Translations under genes and position numbers: made by a program | Part shown: positions 33,899 to 42,844 of the stretch, one piece after another | Position numbering within the stretch: position 1 is the first letter of the stretch | Layout of the letters: the number at the start of each line of letters is the position of its first letter | Virus record (IMG/VR): IMGVR_UViG_3300032050_015761 | Span: 1-64,000 of that record | Strand: one strand, 5' to 3' | Origin: a virus | Length of the DNA: 64,000 bases | The notes under the pieces: model-generated | Told to the model about the DNA's origin: nothing | Database searches by the model: none | The model's input: the letters and a program-made list of their open reading frames with translations, nothing else

Positions 33899-34189
33899 AT
33901 GAAAAGGATTGAAGTAGATATTTGGGTAAATCAGTTCATCGGATTTTTCGACAAAAACCCCGGTGAACTAACCCAATTAATCGGAAATATTGATAAAGAA
34001 ATATTTTTCGATAAAGTAAGACAAAGATGTTTTAAAAACCTAGACGAAGGGGATGAAGTATCTCTAACCCAAAAACAACTCATCGATATCATTGTTAGTC
34101 TTAATAAAGCTAATACGGTCATTGTAGACGTTGACAAAATGGACTATCTGTTCCAAAAAACAAAATTCGGTGATATTTGTTTAAATTAA
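33899..34189 (+). CDS. Small protein of unknown function, predicted leaderless
   Basis: 96 residues, soluble and acidic (WVNQFIGFFDKNPGELTQLIG). No motif recognised. The ATG lies 4 nt after a host-type -7 box, so the transcript should start at or next to the start codon. Likely an early gene. Confidence 0.65.
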   Translation: MKRIEVDIWVNQFIGFFDKNPGELTQLIGNIDKEIFFDKVRQRCFKNLDEGDEVSLTQKQLIDIIVSLNKANTVIVDVDKMDYLFQKTKFGDICLN

Positions 34190-34190
34190 A

Positions 34191-34222
34191 TTTGGCAGTC
34201 TCAAAAAAAGTCCTTATCTTTG
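34191..34222 (+). promoter_or_regulatory. Class-1 host-type promoter
   Basis: TTTG (34191-34194), 20-bp spacer, TATCTTTG (34215-34222): exact consensus. The ATG at 34248 follows after a leader of about 22 nt. Confidence 0.8.
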
Positions 34223-34247
34223 TATTATAAATTTAAAACAACAGATT

Positions 34248-34997
34248 ATGACAATTGAACAGTTAAAAGAAACAACACCGGCAGTATTCACAACTCAACC
34301 ATCACCAAAAATGTCAAACAAATATGTATTTGTTCCGACTATTGACATCATTGAAAATTTCAATAGAGAAGGTTGGCAAATCGCAACGGCAAAACAAACG
34401 GGTAAAGGGATTTATGGACTCCACGAAATTAGGTTTAGAAATGGAGAATTACCAAAAGTAGGGGACTCGTTAGTTGAGGCGATTATCCGAAATTCTCATA
34501 ACGGAATGGCAACCTTTCAGGTAAGTGCGGGATTACACCGACTAGTGTGTAGTAATGGTTTAACGGTACCGACATCATTATCAGAATCATTCAATCTAAG
34601 ACACAAAAGTTTTGACTTAGATGAGGTTAAAAGATTAACAGAGAGTTTTGCCGGTAGATTACCAATCATCCAAACCTCAGTAGATAAAATGATGTCAAAA
34701 GAGATGTCAGAAAACGAAAAGATGGATTTTGTTAAACAAGCAACTCAAGTTAGATGGAAAGTTGGAAAACTTCCGGCAACATTAGACCTAAACTCTCTAT
34801 TGATACCTAACAGAGAAGAAGACAAACCAAACACATTATGGAATGTTTTCAATGTGGTACAAGAGAAATTCGTTAGAGGTGGAATTCAATACACATCAAA
34901 CGGTGGTCGTAAAACAGGACTTAAATCCCTTAATAACATTATGAATGTTAATACCGTTAATACTAAACTTTGGGAGATTGCTGAACAATATTGTTAA
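34248..34997 (+). CDS. DUF932-family phage/plasmid protein
   Basis: 249 residues. The segment AGLHRLVCSNGLTVPTSLSESFNLRHK (split here: LHRLVCSNG then RHKSFDLDEV) is the hallmark of DUF932 proteins found on phages and plasmids. N-terminal KYVFVPTIDIIENFNREGW also fits. Function of the family is not established. It is driven by a perfect host-type promoter and closed by a strong terminator, so it is a self-contained, probably early unit. Length is within the usual range. Confidence 0.8.
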   Translation: MTIEQLKETTPAVFTTQPSPKMSNKYVFVPTIDIIENFNREGWQIATAKQTGKGIYGLHEIRFRNGELPKVGDSLVEAIIRNSHNGMATFQVSAGLHRLVCSNGLTVPTSLSESFNLRHKSFDLDEVKRLTESFAGRLPIIQTSVDKMMSKEMSENEKMDFVKQATQVRWKVGKLPATLDLNSLLIPNREEDKPNTLWNVFNVVQEKFVRGGIQYTSNGGRKTGLKSLNNIMNVNTVNTKLWEIAEQYC

Positions 34998-35003
34998 TTT
35001 AAA

Positions 35004-35029
35004 GTGGGGGATTAATCCCCCACATTTTT
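35004..35029 (+). terminator. Intrinsic terminator after the DUF932 gene
   Basis: Perfect palindrome GTGGGGGATTAATCCCCCAC followed by A and TTTTT. The ATG of the next gene lies only 5 nt beyond the T-run. Confidence 0.93.
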
Positions 35030-35033
35030 AATT

Positions 35034-36677
35034 ATGGAAACACTTTTTGAATATAGTAAAAGTCATTATAATGTAACATATTACAAGGATAATTGTGTAT
35101 TAAACCCACCCGATAATAAAGATGAGTTATTTGGAGTTAGTCTGTATAGACCCCCATTAAATGACCCAAGATTTCCATTATGGGATTATGATAAAAGTGA
35201 AAAGGGTGAGGAAGTTTATGTTAAAAATTATGGAAATCCTTTATGTTCCCTCAATCTTTATAGAGGAACAATAGTTATTGTCAAAAAGGAAGATAAAATA
35301 ACCATAAAGATATTTGATTATACAAGAACAAGAGGAGTTAATAAACCATATTTCAGAGTATCAACCAATGTCGAATTCTTCACATATAACTTCAAAAGAC
35401 ACATAATGTATGTTGGAGGTATTAAGAACTATCACAAAAAACGTAAATTCACTAAAAAAATTAAAATCACTAATACAGGTGAACATCCTTTAGCCGGTAT
35501 AAAATCAAAAATAAACGCATTAAACCATAGTAGTCTTTATAATGGAGAGTTTACTCACACGGACGCAATCAATTTCTCTGAAAAAGTTTTAGAGATTTTT
35601 ATAAGTAATTTACCTGGTATTGAAAAATATAAAGACATATTTCCTTTAGAACAAAGATTCTATAAATATCATTTGGAGAGTAAGGGCGTTAAGTTACCAA
35701 ATAATTGGACAACATTTATCCATACATATCCACAACCTTTGAAGAAAGTTTATGTAAAAAATGACTATAAGTATATTGATTCAATAATGGAAGTTAATAA
35801 GTTGAGCGGAACTAGAATAAGAAAAATTCTACATACCTTAGACCACTTTGACCCAAATACAATTAAGTCGGCATTTTATTATTATGGTGAAGATTATATA
35901 ATGAATCAGTCAGATGAATTCTTATATAAAATATTTAAAAGTAATATCACTAATTATAATGTTATCAAAGTAAATGAGTATATTACAAATAAACAGGATT
36001 TAAAAAATTCTTTTGAAATCTTTAAATTAGCGGTTAATGGTAATATACACGAACAAACATTTATTGACCATATTAGAATGTACTCATTCTTAAAAAGATT
36101 CGAACCAATTAAATGGGAGGCAAAAACTTATTTAGACTTTTCTGACGAACACATTCATTGGACGGAGTTACAATCTTTTTATACCAACGGAACATATGAA
36201 AGAACATACTCTGACGAGTTTAGTGAAGATAGTCAATCTAAAATTGAAATTAATAATGAGACCTATTATCCTGTTCTACTAAAAAAATCTGATGAATATA
36301 ATAAAGAATCCTTTATACAGAGTAATTGTGTTAAAGGATATATAAGTAGAGCGGCTAGTTTAATCATATCATTAAGAAAAGATGATAACGAATCTAAAGA
36401 AAGAGCTACGATTGAATATAGAATATCAGGTAATGATAAGAATGTAGAACTTAGAAGAGTGCAAACTTTAGGTAGGTTCAACAACCTTCTCCCAAAGGAG
36501 TGGGACGAACCAATAAAAATATTAGATGAAAATTTAAATAAACTTTTAAAAGAAAAAAAGTTTACATTACCAAAATTAAAAGTAACTTATAAGATGGGAG
36601 AAATTGAAACTGAAGGAATTTTTTCTGAAGAAAGTTATAATAAAGAATTAATATGGAAAGACAGGATAAACTTTTAA
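35034..36677 (+). CDS. PcfJ-like domain protein
   Basis: 547 residues. The C-terminal third contains the PcfJ-like pattern: SFIQSNCVKGYISRAAS (~425), then ATIEYRI and LRRVQTLGRFNNLLP (~475). PcfJ-like proteins occur on phages and conjugative elements; their biochemical role is not well defined. The N-terminal half is helical and Lys/Tyr-rich with no recognised domain. It starts 5 nt after a terminator and no promoter box is visible, so it may rely on read-through. Confidence 0.7.
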   Translation: METLFEYSKSHYNVTYYKDNCVLNPPDNKDELFGVSLYRPPLNDPRFPLWDYDKSEKGEEVYVKNYGNPLCSLNLYRGTIVIVKKEDKITIKIFDYTRTRGVNKPYFRVSTNVEFFTYNFKRHIMYVGGIKNYHKKRKFTKKIKITNTGEHPLAGIKSKINALNHSSLYNGEFTHTDAINFSEKVLEIFISNLPGIEKYKDIFPLEQRFYKYHLESKGVKLPNNWTTFIHTYPQPLKKVYVKNDYKYIDSIMEVNKLSGTRIRKILHTLDHFDPNTIKSAFYYYGEDYIMNQSDEFLYKIFKSNITNYNVIKVNEYITNKQDLKNSFEIFKLAVNGNIHEQTFIDHIRMYSFLKRFEPIKWEAKTYLDFSDEHIHWTELQSFYTNGTYERTYSDEFSEDSQSKIEINNETYYPVLLKKSDEYNKESFIQSNCVKGYISRAASLIISLRKDDNESKERATIEYRISGNDKNVELRRVQTLGRFNNLLPKEWDEPIKILDENLNKLLKEKKFTLPKLKVTYKMGEIETEGIFSEESYNKELIWKDRINF

Positions 36678-36982
36678 ATATAATACCTCAGAACTGTATA
36701 GATTCATTTGTAAAGAAATTTACAATGTTTCCTTCGGCAATTAAACTTGAAGGACCATTTAACAAAAAAGTTTTCAAATACTTTGAAAAATTTCATTTGA
36801 TTTGGTTTTATAGTGAACTTATGAATAATGGAGAAATTATCAAAACTTCTAGTTTTTATGAGTATGATTCATCGGGTATAATGGTTTATATATATGGTGA
36901 TGATAGTATATTTATACTTACAACTCCAGACAGAAATAATGCTTCGGAGTTTTTAATAAACAATTTAAAAAGATTAAAATAA
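36653..36982 (+). CDS. Small protein of unknown function
   Basis: 109 residues, mixed alpha/beta, with YIYGDDSIFILTTPDR near the C-terminus. Overlaps the PcfJ-like gene by 25 nt and is followed 1 nt later by the thioredoxin gene, so it is part of that operon. No motif recognised. Confidence 0.6.
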   Translation: MERQDKLLNIIPQNCIDSFVKKFTMFPSAIKLEGPFNKKVFKYFEKFHLIWFYSELMNNGEIIKTSSFYEYDSSGIMVYIYGDDSIFILTTPDRNNASEFLINNLKRLK

Positions 36983-36983
36983 A

Positions 36984-37307
36984 ATGGAAATTAGTTCAGA
37001 ATTATTAAAAGAAAAAATTCAAAATGGGGATAAAGTAATTGTTGATTTCTACGCGAGCTGGTGTGGTCCGTGTAAAGTAATGAAACCAACATTTGAGATG
37101 GTATCTAAGAAATTAAGAGAAAGTGATTCTCCTGTTGAATTATATACAATGAATGTTGAGAATAACCAAGAATTTGCCGCACAAATGGGAATTAGAGCCG
37201 TACCAACAATTATCTCATTCTCAAATGGAGTTGATGTTAATACGGTAAAAGGTATGCAAACCGAATCTCAAATAAACGATTTGACAAAACAATTATTAAA
37301 TGGATAA
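36984..37307 (+). CDS. Thioredoxin
   Basis: 107 residues, standard thioredoxin size. Active site FYASWCGPCKVMKP (Cys-Gly-Pro-Cys, ~30-33) and the cis-Pro segment IRAVPTIISF (~73). It is a cytoplasmic disulfide reductase. In phages it typically supplies electrons to ribonucleotide reductase, or acts as a processivity factor in T7; neither partner is visible here. It overlaps the glutaredoxin gene by 8 nt. Confidence 0.92.
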   Translation: MEISSELLKEKIQNGDKVIVDFYASWCGPCKVMKPTFEMVSKKLRESDSPVELYTMNVENNQEFAAQMGIRAVPTIISFSNGVDVNTVKGMQTESQINDLTKQLLNG

Positions 37308-37617
37308 GTTATTACTTGTTTATACAATGAAAGGATGTCCCCATTGTCAAACAATGAAGGATAAACTGAATGAAAACAAGATTGAGTATTACGAAAGAGA
37401 TATTGATGAACATTCAGAGGAATATGACCTTTTTGTTGAGATAACGGAAAACGAGTATGTACCGGCATTTATGATTGTTGAATCTCCAGAAGAAAACCCA
37501 AATAGTTTGTTATTTGCTCCTGATAGGGACTTTACAGATATTGACGATGGTGTAAGAATAATTAAAGAACATTTCAATAATGAGCCTAAACTTCAAAAAA
37601 AACGGAAAAGTAAATGA
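37300..37617 (+). CDS. Glutaredoxin-like protein
   Basis: 105 residues with CPHC active site (MKGCPHCQTMKDKL, ~13-16) and YVPAFMIVE (cis-Pro segment, ~64). The C-terminus (KLQKKRKSK) is basic and extends beyond the fold. Paired with thioredoxin, it points to phage control of thiol redox state, probably for nucleotide reduction. It overlaps the next gene by 38 nt. Confidence 0.85.
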   Translation: MDKLLLVYTMKGCPHCQTMKDKLNENKIEYYERDIDEHSEEYDLFVEITENEYVPAFMIVESPEENPNSLLFAPDRDFTDIDDGVRIIKEHFNNEPKLQKKRKSK

Positions 37618-38104
37618 ACCAATTAAAAGTTGGTCACTATTAGATGGTAATACTATCGCAATCTATCAGGGTAGTCGTGGAGACAACCCTGAATTAGATT
37701 ATATTATTAAATACAAATCTCCCAACAAGAGATTAAGAGCTCCTTCACACACTCATTGGATATTTGATATTCTTTTAAAGACTGAGTATGCTAAAATGGA
37801 AATGTTGGATTATCTTAATGAGTGGATTGAGATATATGATATCATTGAACCATTTAAAACCAAAGAAGAAAGAGATAATTATAAGCTTTTATATAACGAG
37901 TACTTATGTGAAAAATATTACTCAATGGAGAATCTTGGAGTTTATTCTATTGAATTCCTTTCAGCATTAATTGAACTTTTCGCCAAATGTGAAAAACAAA
38001 CAAAAGGGGCGTTCATGTTTAAAAATTTACTTATTCTTTTAAAAGAATATTGTGAAGATAAGAAAGATTTTTATCAGGTTGTTTCTCACTCAAAAAGAGT
38101 TTAA
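37580..38104 (+). CDS. Protein of unknown function
   Basis: 174 residues; N-terminal beta region with SWSLLDGNTIAIYQGSRG, then helical. No motif recognised. Convergent with the gene at 38101-38913, overlapping by 4 nt. Confidence 0.6.
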   Translation: MSLNFKKNGKVNEPIKSWSLLDGNTIAIYQGSRGDNPELDYIIKYKSPNKRLRAPSHTHWIFDILLKTEYAKMEMLDYLNEWIEIYDIIEPFKTKEERDNYKLLYNEYLCEKYYSMENLGVYSIEFLSALIELFAKCEKQTKGAFMFKNLLILLKEYCEDKKDFYQVVSHSKRV

Positions 38105-38913
38105 AACAAATTTAAATCCTTTATTTTATCCATTACCAACCAATCGGATTTCTCTAATTGACTATCAATACTTGTATTATAATCAAGTTTTGATAGTTTG
38201 GTTACTATAAAATTGTTTAGATTAAAATCAAATACATCTAATACCAAAGATTTCAAATCTTTATCTGAAAAGATAGAATCACTCTCAATATCAATCATAA
38301 TATCATTTGATTCTTCATTAAAATTTGTTGAGTATTTGAACGAAATCTTATCACATAAACAAACCTTAAACAATTGATTTGTTATATATTCAGAATAATA
38401 TAAATAAGCTCTATTGGTATTTAAACTATAACCATAAGGGAATTCAGAAGTTATAACTCCTGACGAGTATGTTGTAAACTCACTTGTGATTTCATTAAAA
38501 GTTTCAACCTCTACCTTATCCGTGTAATTAATTGACAGGTAATCTTGTTTAATATTTTTTACCAAATCAATTACGTTTCTATTAAAGACTGGTCTATTAG
38601 AATCATAAAAATCAAAATGTTGTTCAGAAGGAATATCAGGTGAAGTATTATATTTTATAATATCTATCGTGTTAATATTTTTAATACCAACGTGTTCAAA
38701 TAACTCTTTATTAATATCATAGAATCTTTTTTGAACATCCGACATATCAACTAAGTTTTGGGATTCTGTTTTACCATTAATAACAAAAAACGCATCAAAT
38801 AATGAAACCTCAATTTTTGTTTTATGATTTTTGTTTTTATTTAGTTCGGATAAGATAAATTCTGCGAATTTATTAACTAAACCTCTCTTTGATTTTGGAT
38901 TTATATATCTCAT
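38101..38913 (-). CDS. Protein of unknown function (minus strand), weak AdoMet-synthetase-like pattern
   Basis: 270 residues. The N-terminal ~75 residues (NKFAEFILSELN, then KTKIEVSLFDAFFVINGKTES, then VQKRFYDINKELFEHVGI) recall the order of elements in S-adenosylmethionine synthetases (helix, strand with small residues, helix). The catalytic GHPDK-type motif is absent, so the resemblance may be only structural or accidental. It lies in a window with three SAM-dependent methyltransferases, which makes the comparison worth testing. Otherwise unknown. Confidence 0.5.
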   Translation of the reverse strand: MRYINPKSKRGLVNKFAEFILSELNKNKNHKTKIEVSLFDAFFVINGKTESQNLVDMSDVQKRFYDINKELFEHVGIKNINTIDIIKYNTSPDIPSEQHFDFYDSNRPVFNRNVIDLVKNIKQDYLSINYTDKVEVETFNEITSEFTTYSSGVITSEFPYGYSLNTNRAYLYYSEYITNQLFKVCLCDKISFKYSTNFNEESNDIMIDIESDSIFSDKDLKSLVLDVFDFNLNNFIVTKLSKLDYNTSIDSQLEKSDWLVMDKIKDLNLF

Positions 38914-38956
38914 ACATAATTGTTAATAAAAATTTATAATATGTTAAATACTAAAA

Positions 38957-38983
38957 TAAAAAAAGGGGAAAACTTTTCCCCCC
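38957..38983 (-). terminator. Intrinsic terminator on the minus strand
   Basis: In minus sense GGGGAAAAGTTTTCCCC is followed by TTTTTTTATTTT. It lies downstream of the minus-strand gene at 39013-39165 and ends that transcript before the gene at 38913. Confidence 0.85.
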
Positions 38984-39012
38984 TTAAATTAGTAGCCAAA
39001 CCCTTTTAAGTA

Positions 39013-39165
39013 TTATTTTTTGTAATACTTCTCAACAACTTTCTTAATCGACTCCTGAATAGTAGGATTAGTTGGCTGTTGTTTAGCGGCAGGTTGAGGT
39101 TGTGATTGACCTGATTGAGTCTGAGTTGGTTGACTAGCACCTTTGTTTTTGCATCCGCAGCTCAT
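39013..39165 (-). CDS. Small Gln/Pro-rich protein with N-terminal CGC
   Basis: 50 residues: MSCGCKNKG, a Gln/Thr/Pro-rich linker (QTQSGQSQPQPAAKQQ), then a helix (IQESIKKVVEKYYKK). A metal-binding or lipid-anchor role for the CGC start cannot be decided. It is closed by its own terminator and preceded about 34 nt upstream by a doubled class-2 box (39199-39211, minus strand). It is the only gene in 38914-39265. Confidence 0.65.
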   Translation of the reverse strand: MSCGCKNKGASQPTQTQSGQSQPQPAAKQQPTNPTIQESIKKVVEKYYKK

Positions 39166-39198
39166 AGTAATTTTTTTTAAATTCCGGTTTATTTTTTA

Positions 39199-39211
39199 TA
39201 AATAAATATCA
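39199..39211 (-). promoter_or_regulatory. Overlapping class-2 boxes (minus strand)
   Basis: In minus sense GATATTTATTTAT contains two overlapping TATTTAT motifs about 34 nt before the ATG at 39165. Confidence 0.4.
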
Positions 39212-39254
39212 TTAACTTTGTGAATTAGTAAATGTAGATTAAATAATTTTTGTA

Positions 39255-39262
39255 TATTTATA
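39255..39262 (+). promoter_or_regulatory. Class-2 TATTTATA box, leaderless spacing
   Basis: TATTTATA ends 3 nt before the ATG at 39266. Confidence 0.5.
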
Positions 39263-39265
39263 GTT

Positions 39266-40675
39266 ATGATTAATAGAAAACTTCTTTTAGATAAACAGGT
39301 GTTAAATAAATTAAAAACTCTAAATGAATCCGAAGACGATAAGTATTATCGTATGAGTGCTGAGGAGTATCATGATTTACTATTTTTTGCCGGGTATAAC
39401 CCAAGGGTCACAAAACTAAAAAAATTTCAAGGTAAACCACTATGGATTGATGGTGATGTTGATTTACGTAGAACACCAATCAAATCATTAGGTAATGTAG
39501 CGCACATTCAAGGAAATTTAGATATATCAGGAACAAATATTGAAAGTCTGGAAGGTATAACAGTTACAAGACACATTTGGGACTCCAACACTCCTTTAAG
39601 AAGAAAAAAGGATATGCAAGAAATCGCTGACAAAAAAGAACAAATGATGTCCGATAGAGAAAATAAAACAAGAGAAGAAGAAAACCCTGTAATAGATGAT
39701 GAAGATTTAAAAGCGATTGCGTTATTTAAATTTTTGGTTGCTAATGGAGATGTAAATGAACCTGATGATGAAGATAAAGAAACCATAAAAAAGTTAAAAG
39801 CGGAACTTGAAGTTTTACAAAAACAATATGATGAAAGTGAAGATAGTGAAGAATATAATAAACTATATGATAGAATATTTGAAATAGAATCTGAGTTAGA
39901 AGATTTAGAACCTAAATTTGATGTTTATGATATCTTTAAAAAAAGATATTCACATTATGGTATGACCACGTTTGAATTATTAGATTACGATAGTAGAGAT
40001 AAGGAGTATACCGTTGGGACTAGTGAAGAAATGGATGATGCCGCCTATGATTACGCTAAAAGTTATCTTGATGATGTAGGTATTGATGGGTTTAATAACA
40101 GTTTTATAGAGAACTATTTGGATGATAACGCGGTTAGAGAGGTATTTGAAGAACACTATGAAGATTTGGTTAGAGATTCGCCAGATAGTTATTTTGAGCC
40201 CGATGATTATCAGTTAACGGATGAACAAGAATTAAGAATTGAAAAATTACAAGAATATATTGAAGAATTGGAAACTTACATATCCGATAAAGAAGATGAA
40301 CAAAATGATTTAAATGACCAGATAGAAGAACCTGAAGATTATAGAAAAGCGTATGAGGAAATTCAAAAATTAATTGATGAAGCTCAAAGTAAAAAAGACG
40401 ATGCTGAAGAAGAGTTAGACGACATCAAACCAATCCAAGAACCGACAGAAGAAATGATTGAAGATAAGGTACAATCATTAGTTAATGATGATATGGAAAG
40501 TCCGATACGTTCATTAAAAAATCATGGTCTTGAGATTAGAAATTTTATTGATGAGGATAGATTTGCCCAAGGATTAGTTGATAGTGATGGATGGGAGATA
40601 ATGAATGGTTACGATGGGAGATATGATGAAGTTAGGGTTGCGAATGAAGTTTTTTACGTTATGAGAGTTAGTTAA
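39266..40675 (+). CDS. Tagged acidic coiled-coil protein with LRR-like segment
   Basis: 469 residues. The N-terminus (MINRKLLLDKQVLNKLKTLNES) fits a longer form of the tag. Residues ~45-105 contain two or three LRR-like or pentapeptide-like turns (LWIDGDVDLRRTPIKSLGNV, GNLDISGTNIESLEG). The rest is very acidic and largely coiled coil (~165-215 and ~320-390). Such an acidic coiled coil could be scaffold-like or interact with host proteins. No catalytic motif. Confidence 0.65.
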   Translation: MINRKLLLDKQVLNKLKTLNESEDDKYYRMSAEEYHDLLFFAGYNPRVTKLKKFQGKPLWIDGDVDLRRTPIKSLGNVAHIQGNLDISGTNIESLEGITVTRHIWDSNTPLRRKKDMQEIADKKEQMMSDRENKTREEENPVIDDEDLKAIALFKFLVANGDVNEPDDEDKETIKKLKAELEVLQKQYDESEDSEEYNKLYDRIFEIESELEDLEPKFDVYDIFKKRYSHYGMTTFELLDYDSRDKEYTVGTSEEMDDAAYDYAKSYLDDVGIDGFNNSFIENYLDDNAVREVFEEHYEDLVRDSPDSYFEPDDYQLTDEQELRIEKLQEYIEELETYISDKEDEQNDLNDQIEEPEDYRKAYEEIQKLIDEAQSKKDDAEEELDDIKPIQEPTEEMIEDKVQSLVNDDMESPIRSLKNHGLEIRNFIDEDRFAQGLVDSDGWEIMNGYDGRYDEVRVANEVFYVMRVS

Positions 40676-40709
40676 TTTACTTAACATAATAATCTCATAT
40701 ATTTTTTTT

Positions 40710-41477
40710 ATGAAAAACAAGGATGAATTAAAATTTATTTTGGACACCGATTGGGTCTTTGACGGAACAATTGATTCCGAACATAGAGAATATGTCTTGT
40801 TAAATTACTTTCAAAAATTAAATAAGAAATTAGACGAACTAAAGATATATCCAATGTTCACAGAACTATCATTACACGTTTGTAATATACAAAGTCTAAT
40901 GAATTCAAATAGGATTATCTATACCAATAAGACATTAAAATCTTTTGATGACGAACTAACAATACTTGATTTAAAAACAAAAGACATACCTGAACTATCT
41001 AGTAACGAAAAAGACGAATATAAAAAAATATTAAAGTATAGTCACTCTAAACTTCTTGATTATTTTAATATAACAAAAGCGTTTTGGTCAATGGTTTATG
41101 ATGCAATAGAAATTAAATTAAGAAAAAATAAAAATAGTCTGGATTCTAAAACAGGATATTTTTATTTCCAATCAACAACCAAACTTTATGTTTGGAAATA
41201 TACATTTAAAACCGCAAGTAAAAAATACGGAACTAAAAAGGCAGTACTTAAATTAGTTTTAGAACAAGACAAAGAAGATTTGACAACTAGACAAATTATA
41301 TCTAAATTTTACAAAGAAGATATTGAGAATAAAGAACCTATATTTGAAGTCATATGTAACGATATGTTTCCGATGGAAGAGACTTTAGTACCAATCTTTA
41401 AAAGAAAGGTAGTATCTTATATTAATCAACAAGTTAAAAATTTAGAAAAACCAAGTTTAGTTAAAAATGAGTTTTAA
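40710..41477 (+). CDS. Protein of unknown function
   Basis: 255 residues, alpha/beta, Lys-rich (DTDWVFDGTIDSEHREYVLLNY near the N-terminus). Upstream TATATTTTTTTATG is a weak class-2 variant. Overlaps the next gene by 11 nt, starting a chain of short overlapping genes that leads to the methyltransferases. No motif recognised. Confidence 0.65.
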   Translation: MKNKDELKFILDTDWVFDGTIDSEHREYVLLNYFQKLNKKLDELKIYPMFTELSLHVCNIQSLMNSNRIIYTNKTLKSFDDELTILDLKTKDIPELSSNEKDEYKKILKYSHSKLLDYFNITKAFWSMVYDAIEIKLRKNKNSLDSKTGYFYFQSTTKLYVWKYTFKTASKKYGTKKAVLKLVLEQDKEDLTTRQIISKFYKEDIENKEPIFEVICNDMFPMEETLVPIFKRKVVSYINQQVKNLEKPSLVKNEF

Positions 41478-41664
41478 TAAAAGATTCGTAGACAAAGAAA
41501 GGATTCTTGAAATATTAAATGAAAAAGAACCACTTTCAAAATTATTTTCGGCAGATGCTTATATTTTCTTAGACGATATATCATCAAAAGTATTTGACCT
41601 TTATGTTAATGGAACATCAGATAAAGATATTGAAAAAATAATTAAAAATGGACAGAACGGATAA
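41467..41664 (+). CDS. Small protein of unknown function
   Basis: 65 residues, helical. C-terminal half resembles a helix-turn-helix-like helix pair (VFDLYVNGTSDKDIEKIIK). Overlaps both neighbours (11 and 17 nt). Confidence 0.6.
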   Translation: MSFNKRFVDKERILEILNEKEPLSKLFSADAYIFLDDISSKVFDLYVNGTSDKDIEKIIKNGQNG

Positions 41665-41836
41665 AATTAATATTCTTTTGGCTAAATTAAGAAAACCATT
41701 ACCATTAGAATACATCATTCATAATATACTTCATTGTGATAAAAGTGAGGTAATTAGTTTATTAAATGAACTAATTGAAATTGGAACTATAGAAAAAGTT
41801 AAAGACGATTACCAAATAAAAAAATATGGAAAATAA
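41648..41836 (+). CDS. Small winged-helix-like protein
   Basis: 62 residues with LEYIIHNILHCDKSEVISLLNELIEIGTIEKV split as helix-turn-helix plus a short wing (GTIEKVKDDYQIKK). This is the typical size and pattern of a small winged-helix DNA-binding domain. Could act as a regulator; target unknown. Confidence 0.6.
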   Translation: MDRTDKINILLAKLRKPLPLEYIIHNILHCDKSEVISLLNELIEIGTIEKVKDDYQIKKYGK

Positions 41837-42050
41837 AGAACAAGTAAATCACCCTGGTCATTACGGAGGAGAATCAAATCCATATGAAGCCATCAAGGTG
41901 ATAGATAATTGGGGTCTTGGATTCAGTTTGGGCAATACAGTAAAATACATTTCAAGGGCGGGAAAGAAAAACAAAGAGAAAGAACTTGAAGACCTTAAAA
42001 AGGCTTTATGGTATTTACAACATCACATAGAAACATTAGAGAATAAATGA
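41826..42050 (+). CDS. DUF3310-family protein
   Basis: 74 residues. The pattern NHPGHYGG...YEAIKVIDNWGLGFSLG then VKYISRAGKKN and DLKKALWYLQHHI is the full DUF3310 signature (phage proteins sometimes labelled nucleotide kinase-like without clear proof). It overlaps the methyltransferase gene by 4 nt, so the two are co-expressed. Biochemical role unestablished. Confidence 0.88.
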   Translation: MENKEQVNHPGHYGGESNPYEAIKVIDNWGLGFSLGNTVKYISRAGKKNKEKELEDLKKALWYLQHHIETLENK

Positions 42051-42835
42051 ACGCACCAATAAGGTATTTTGGTAGTAAAGGAGGTTTCTACAACAAAATA
42101 ATTGAACACTTCCCAACCAAATCATATAAAACATACATTGAACCATTTGCCGGAACATTCATTGTCGGTCTTAAAAAACCAATAGCAAATGTAGAAATAT
42201 ATAATGACTTAGAAAAGAATGTATATTCGCTATACAAAGTAATATCAACACCGGAACTATTCAAAGAGTTTAAAGAAAAATGTGATTTGGTGTTTTACTC
42301 AGACGATATACGAAAAGAATACAAGGAAGAACTTAAAAAAGAATTATCAATAGTTGATAGAGCGTTTTACTTCTTCTATGTCAATAGAACATCCCATAAC
42401 GGAATAGGAGGATTCTCAATGAATACTCATGTAAGAAGAACTATGAGTAAAGCGGTATCTGACTTCTTATCATCAATAGATAGATTACCAGAATTACACG
42501 ACAGATTATCAAAAGTTATTATATCAAATACAGATGGTGTTGATTTAATCAACAAATATAATAATCCTGATACATTAATATATTGTGACCCACCTTATCA
42601 TCAATCAACCAGAACTGAGGCAAGGTACAAGGAAGATATGAATGATAAAAAACAAGAAGAATTTATTGACTCAGTCATCAATTCAAAATCTATGATATTA
42701 ATAAGTGGATATGAATGTGAACTATATAATAAATTAACAGATAATGGATTTACAAAACACCAATTTGAAGTTAAAACTATGGACGGTAACTTTAATAAGA
42801 AAACAAAGGTTGAAACTCTCTGGAAAAATTACTAA
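42047..42835 (+). CDS. Second D12-class adenine methyltransferase
   Basis: 262 residues: RYFGSKGGFYNKI (FGxK, ~6), TYIEPFAGTFIVG (SAM-binding, ~30), IYNDLEKNVYSLY (~52) and catalytic YCDPPYHQSTRT (DPPY, ~182). Closer in layout to cellular Dam than the enzyme at 31614. Likely protects phage DNA or changes host methylation. Immediately followed by a beta-class methyltransferase. Confidence 0.88.
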   Translation: MNAPIRYFGSKGGFYNKIIEHFPTKSYKTYIEPFAGTFIVGLKKPIANVEIYNDLEKNVYSLYKVISTPELFKEFKEKCDLVFYSDDIRKEYKEELKKELSIVDRAFYFFYVNRTSHNGIGGFSMNTHVRRTMSKAVSDFLSSIDRLPELHDRLSKVIISNTDGVDLINKYNNPDTLIYCDPPYHQSTRTEARYKEDMNDKKQEEFIDSVINSKSMILISGYECELYNKLTDNGFTKHQFEVKTMDGNFNKKTKVETLWKNY

Positions 42836-42844
42836 ATTTAAAAT

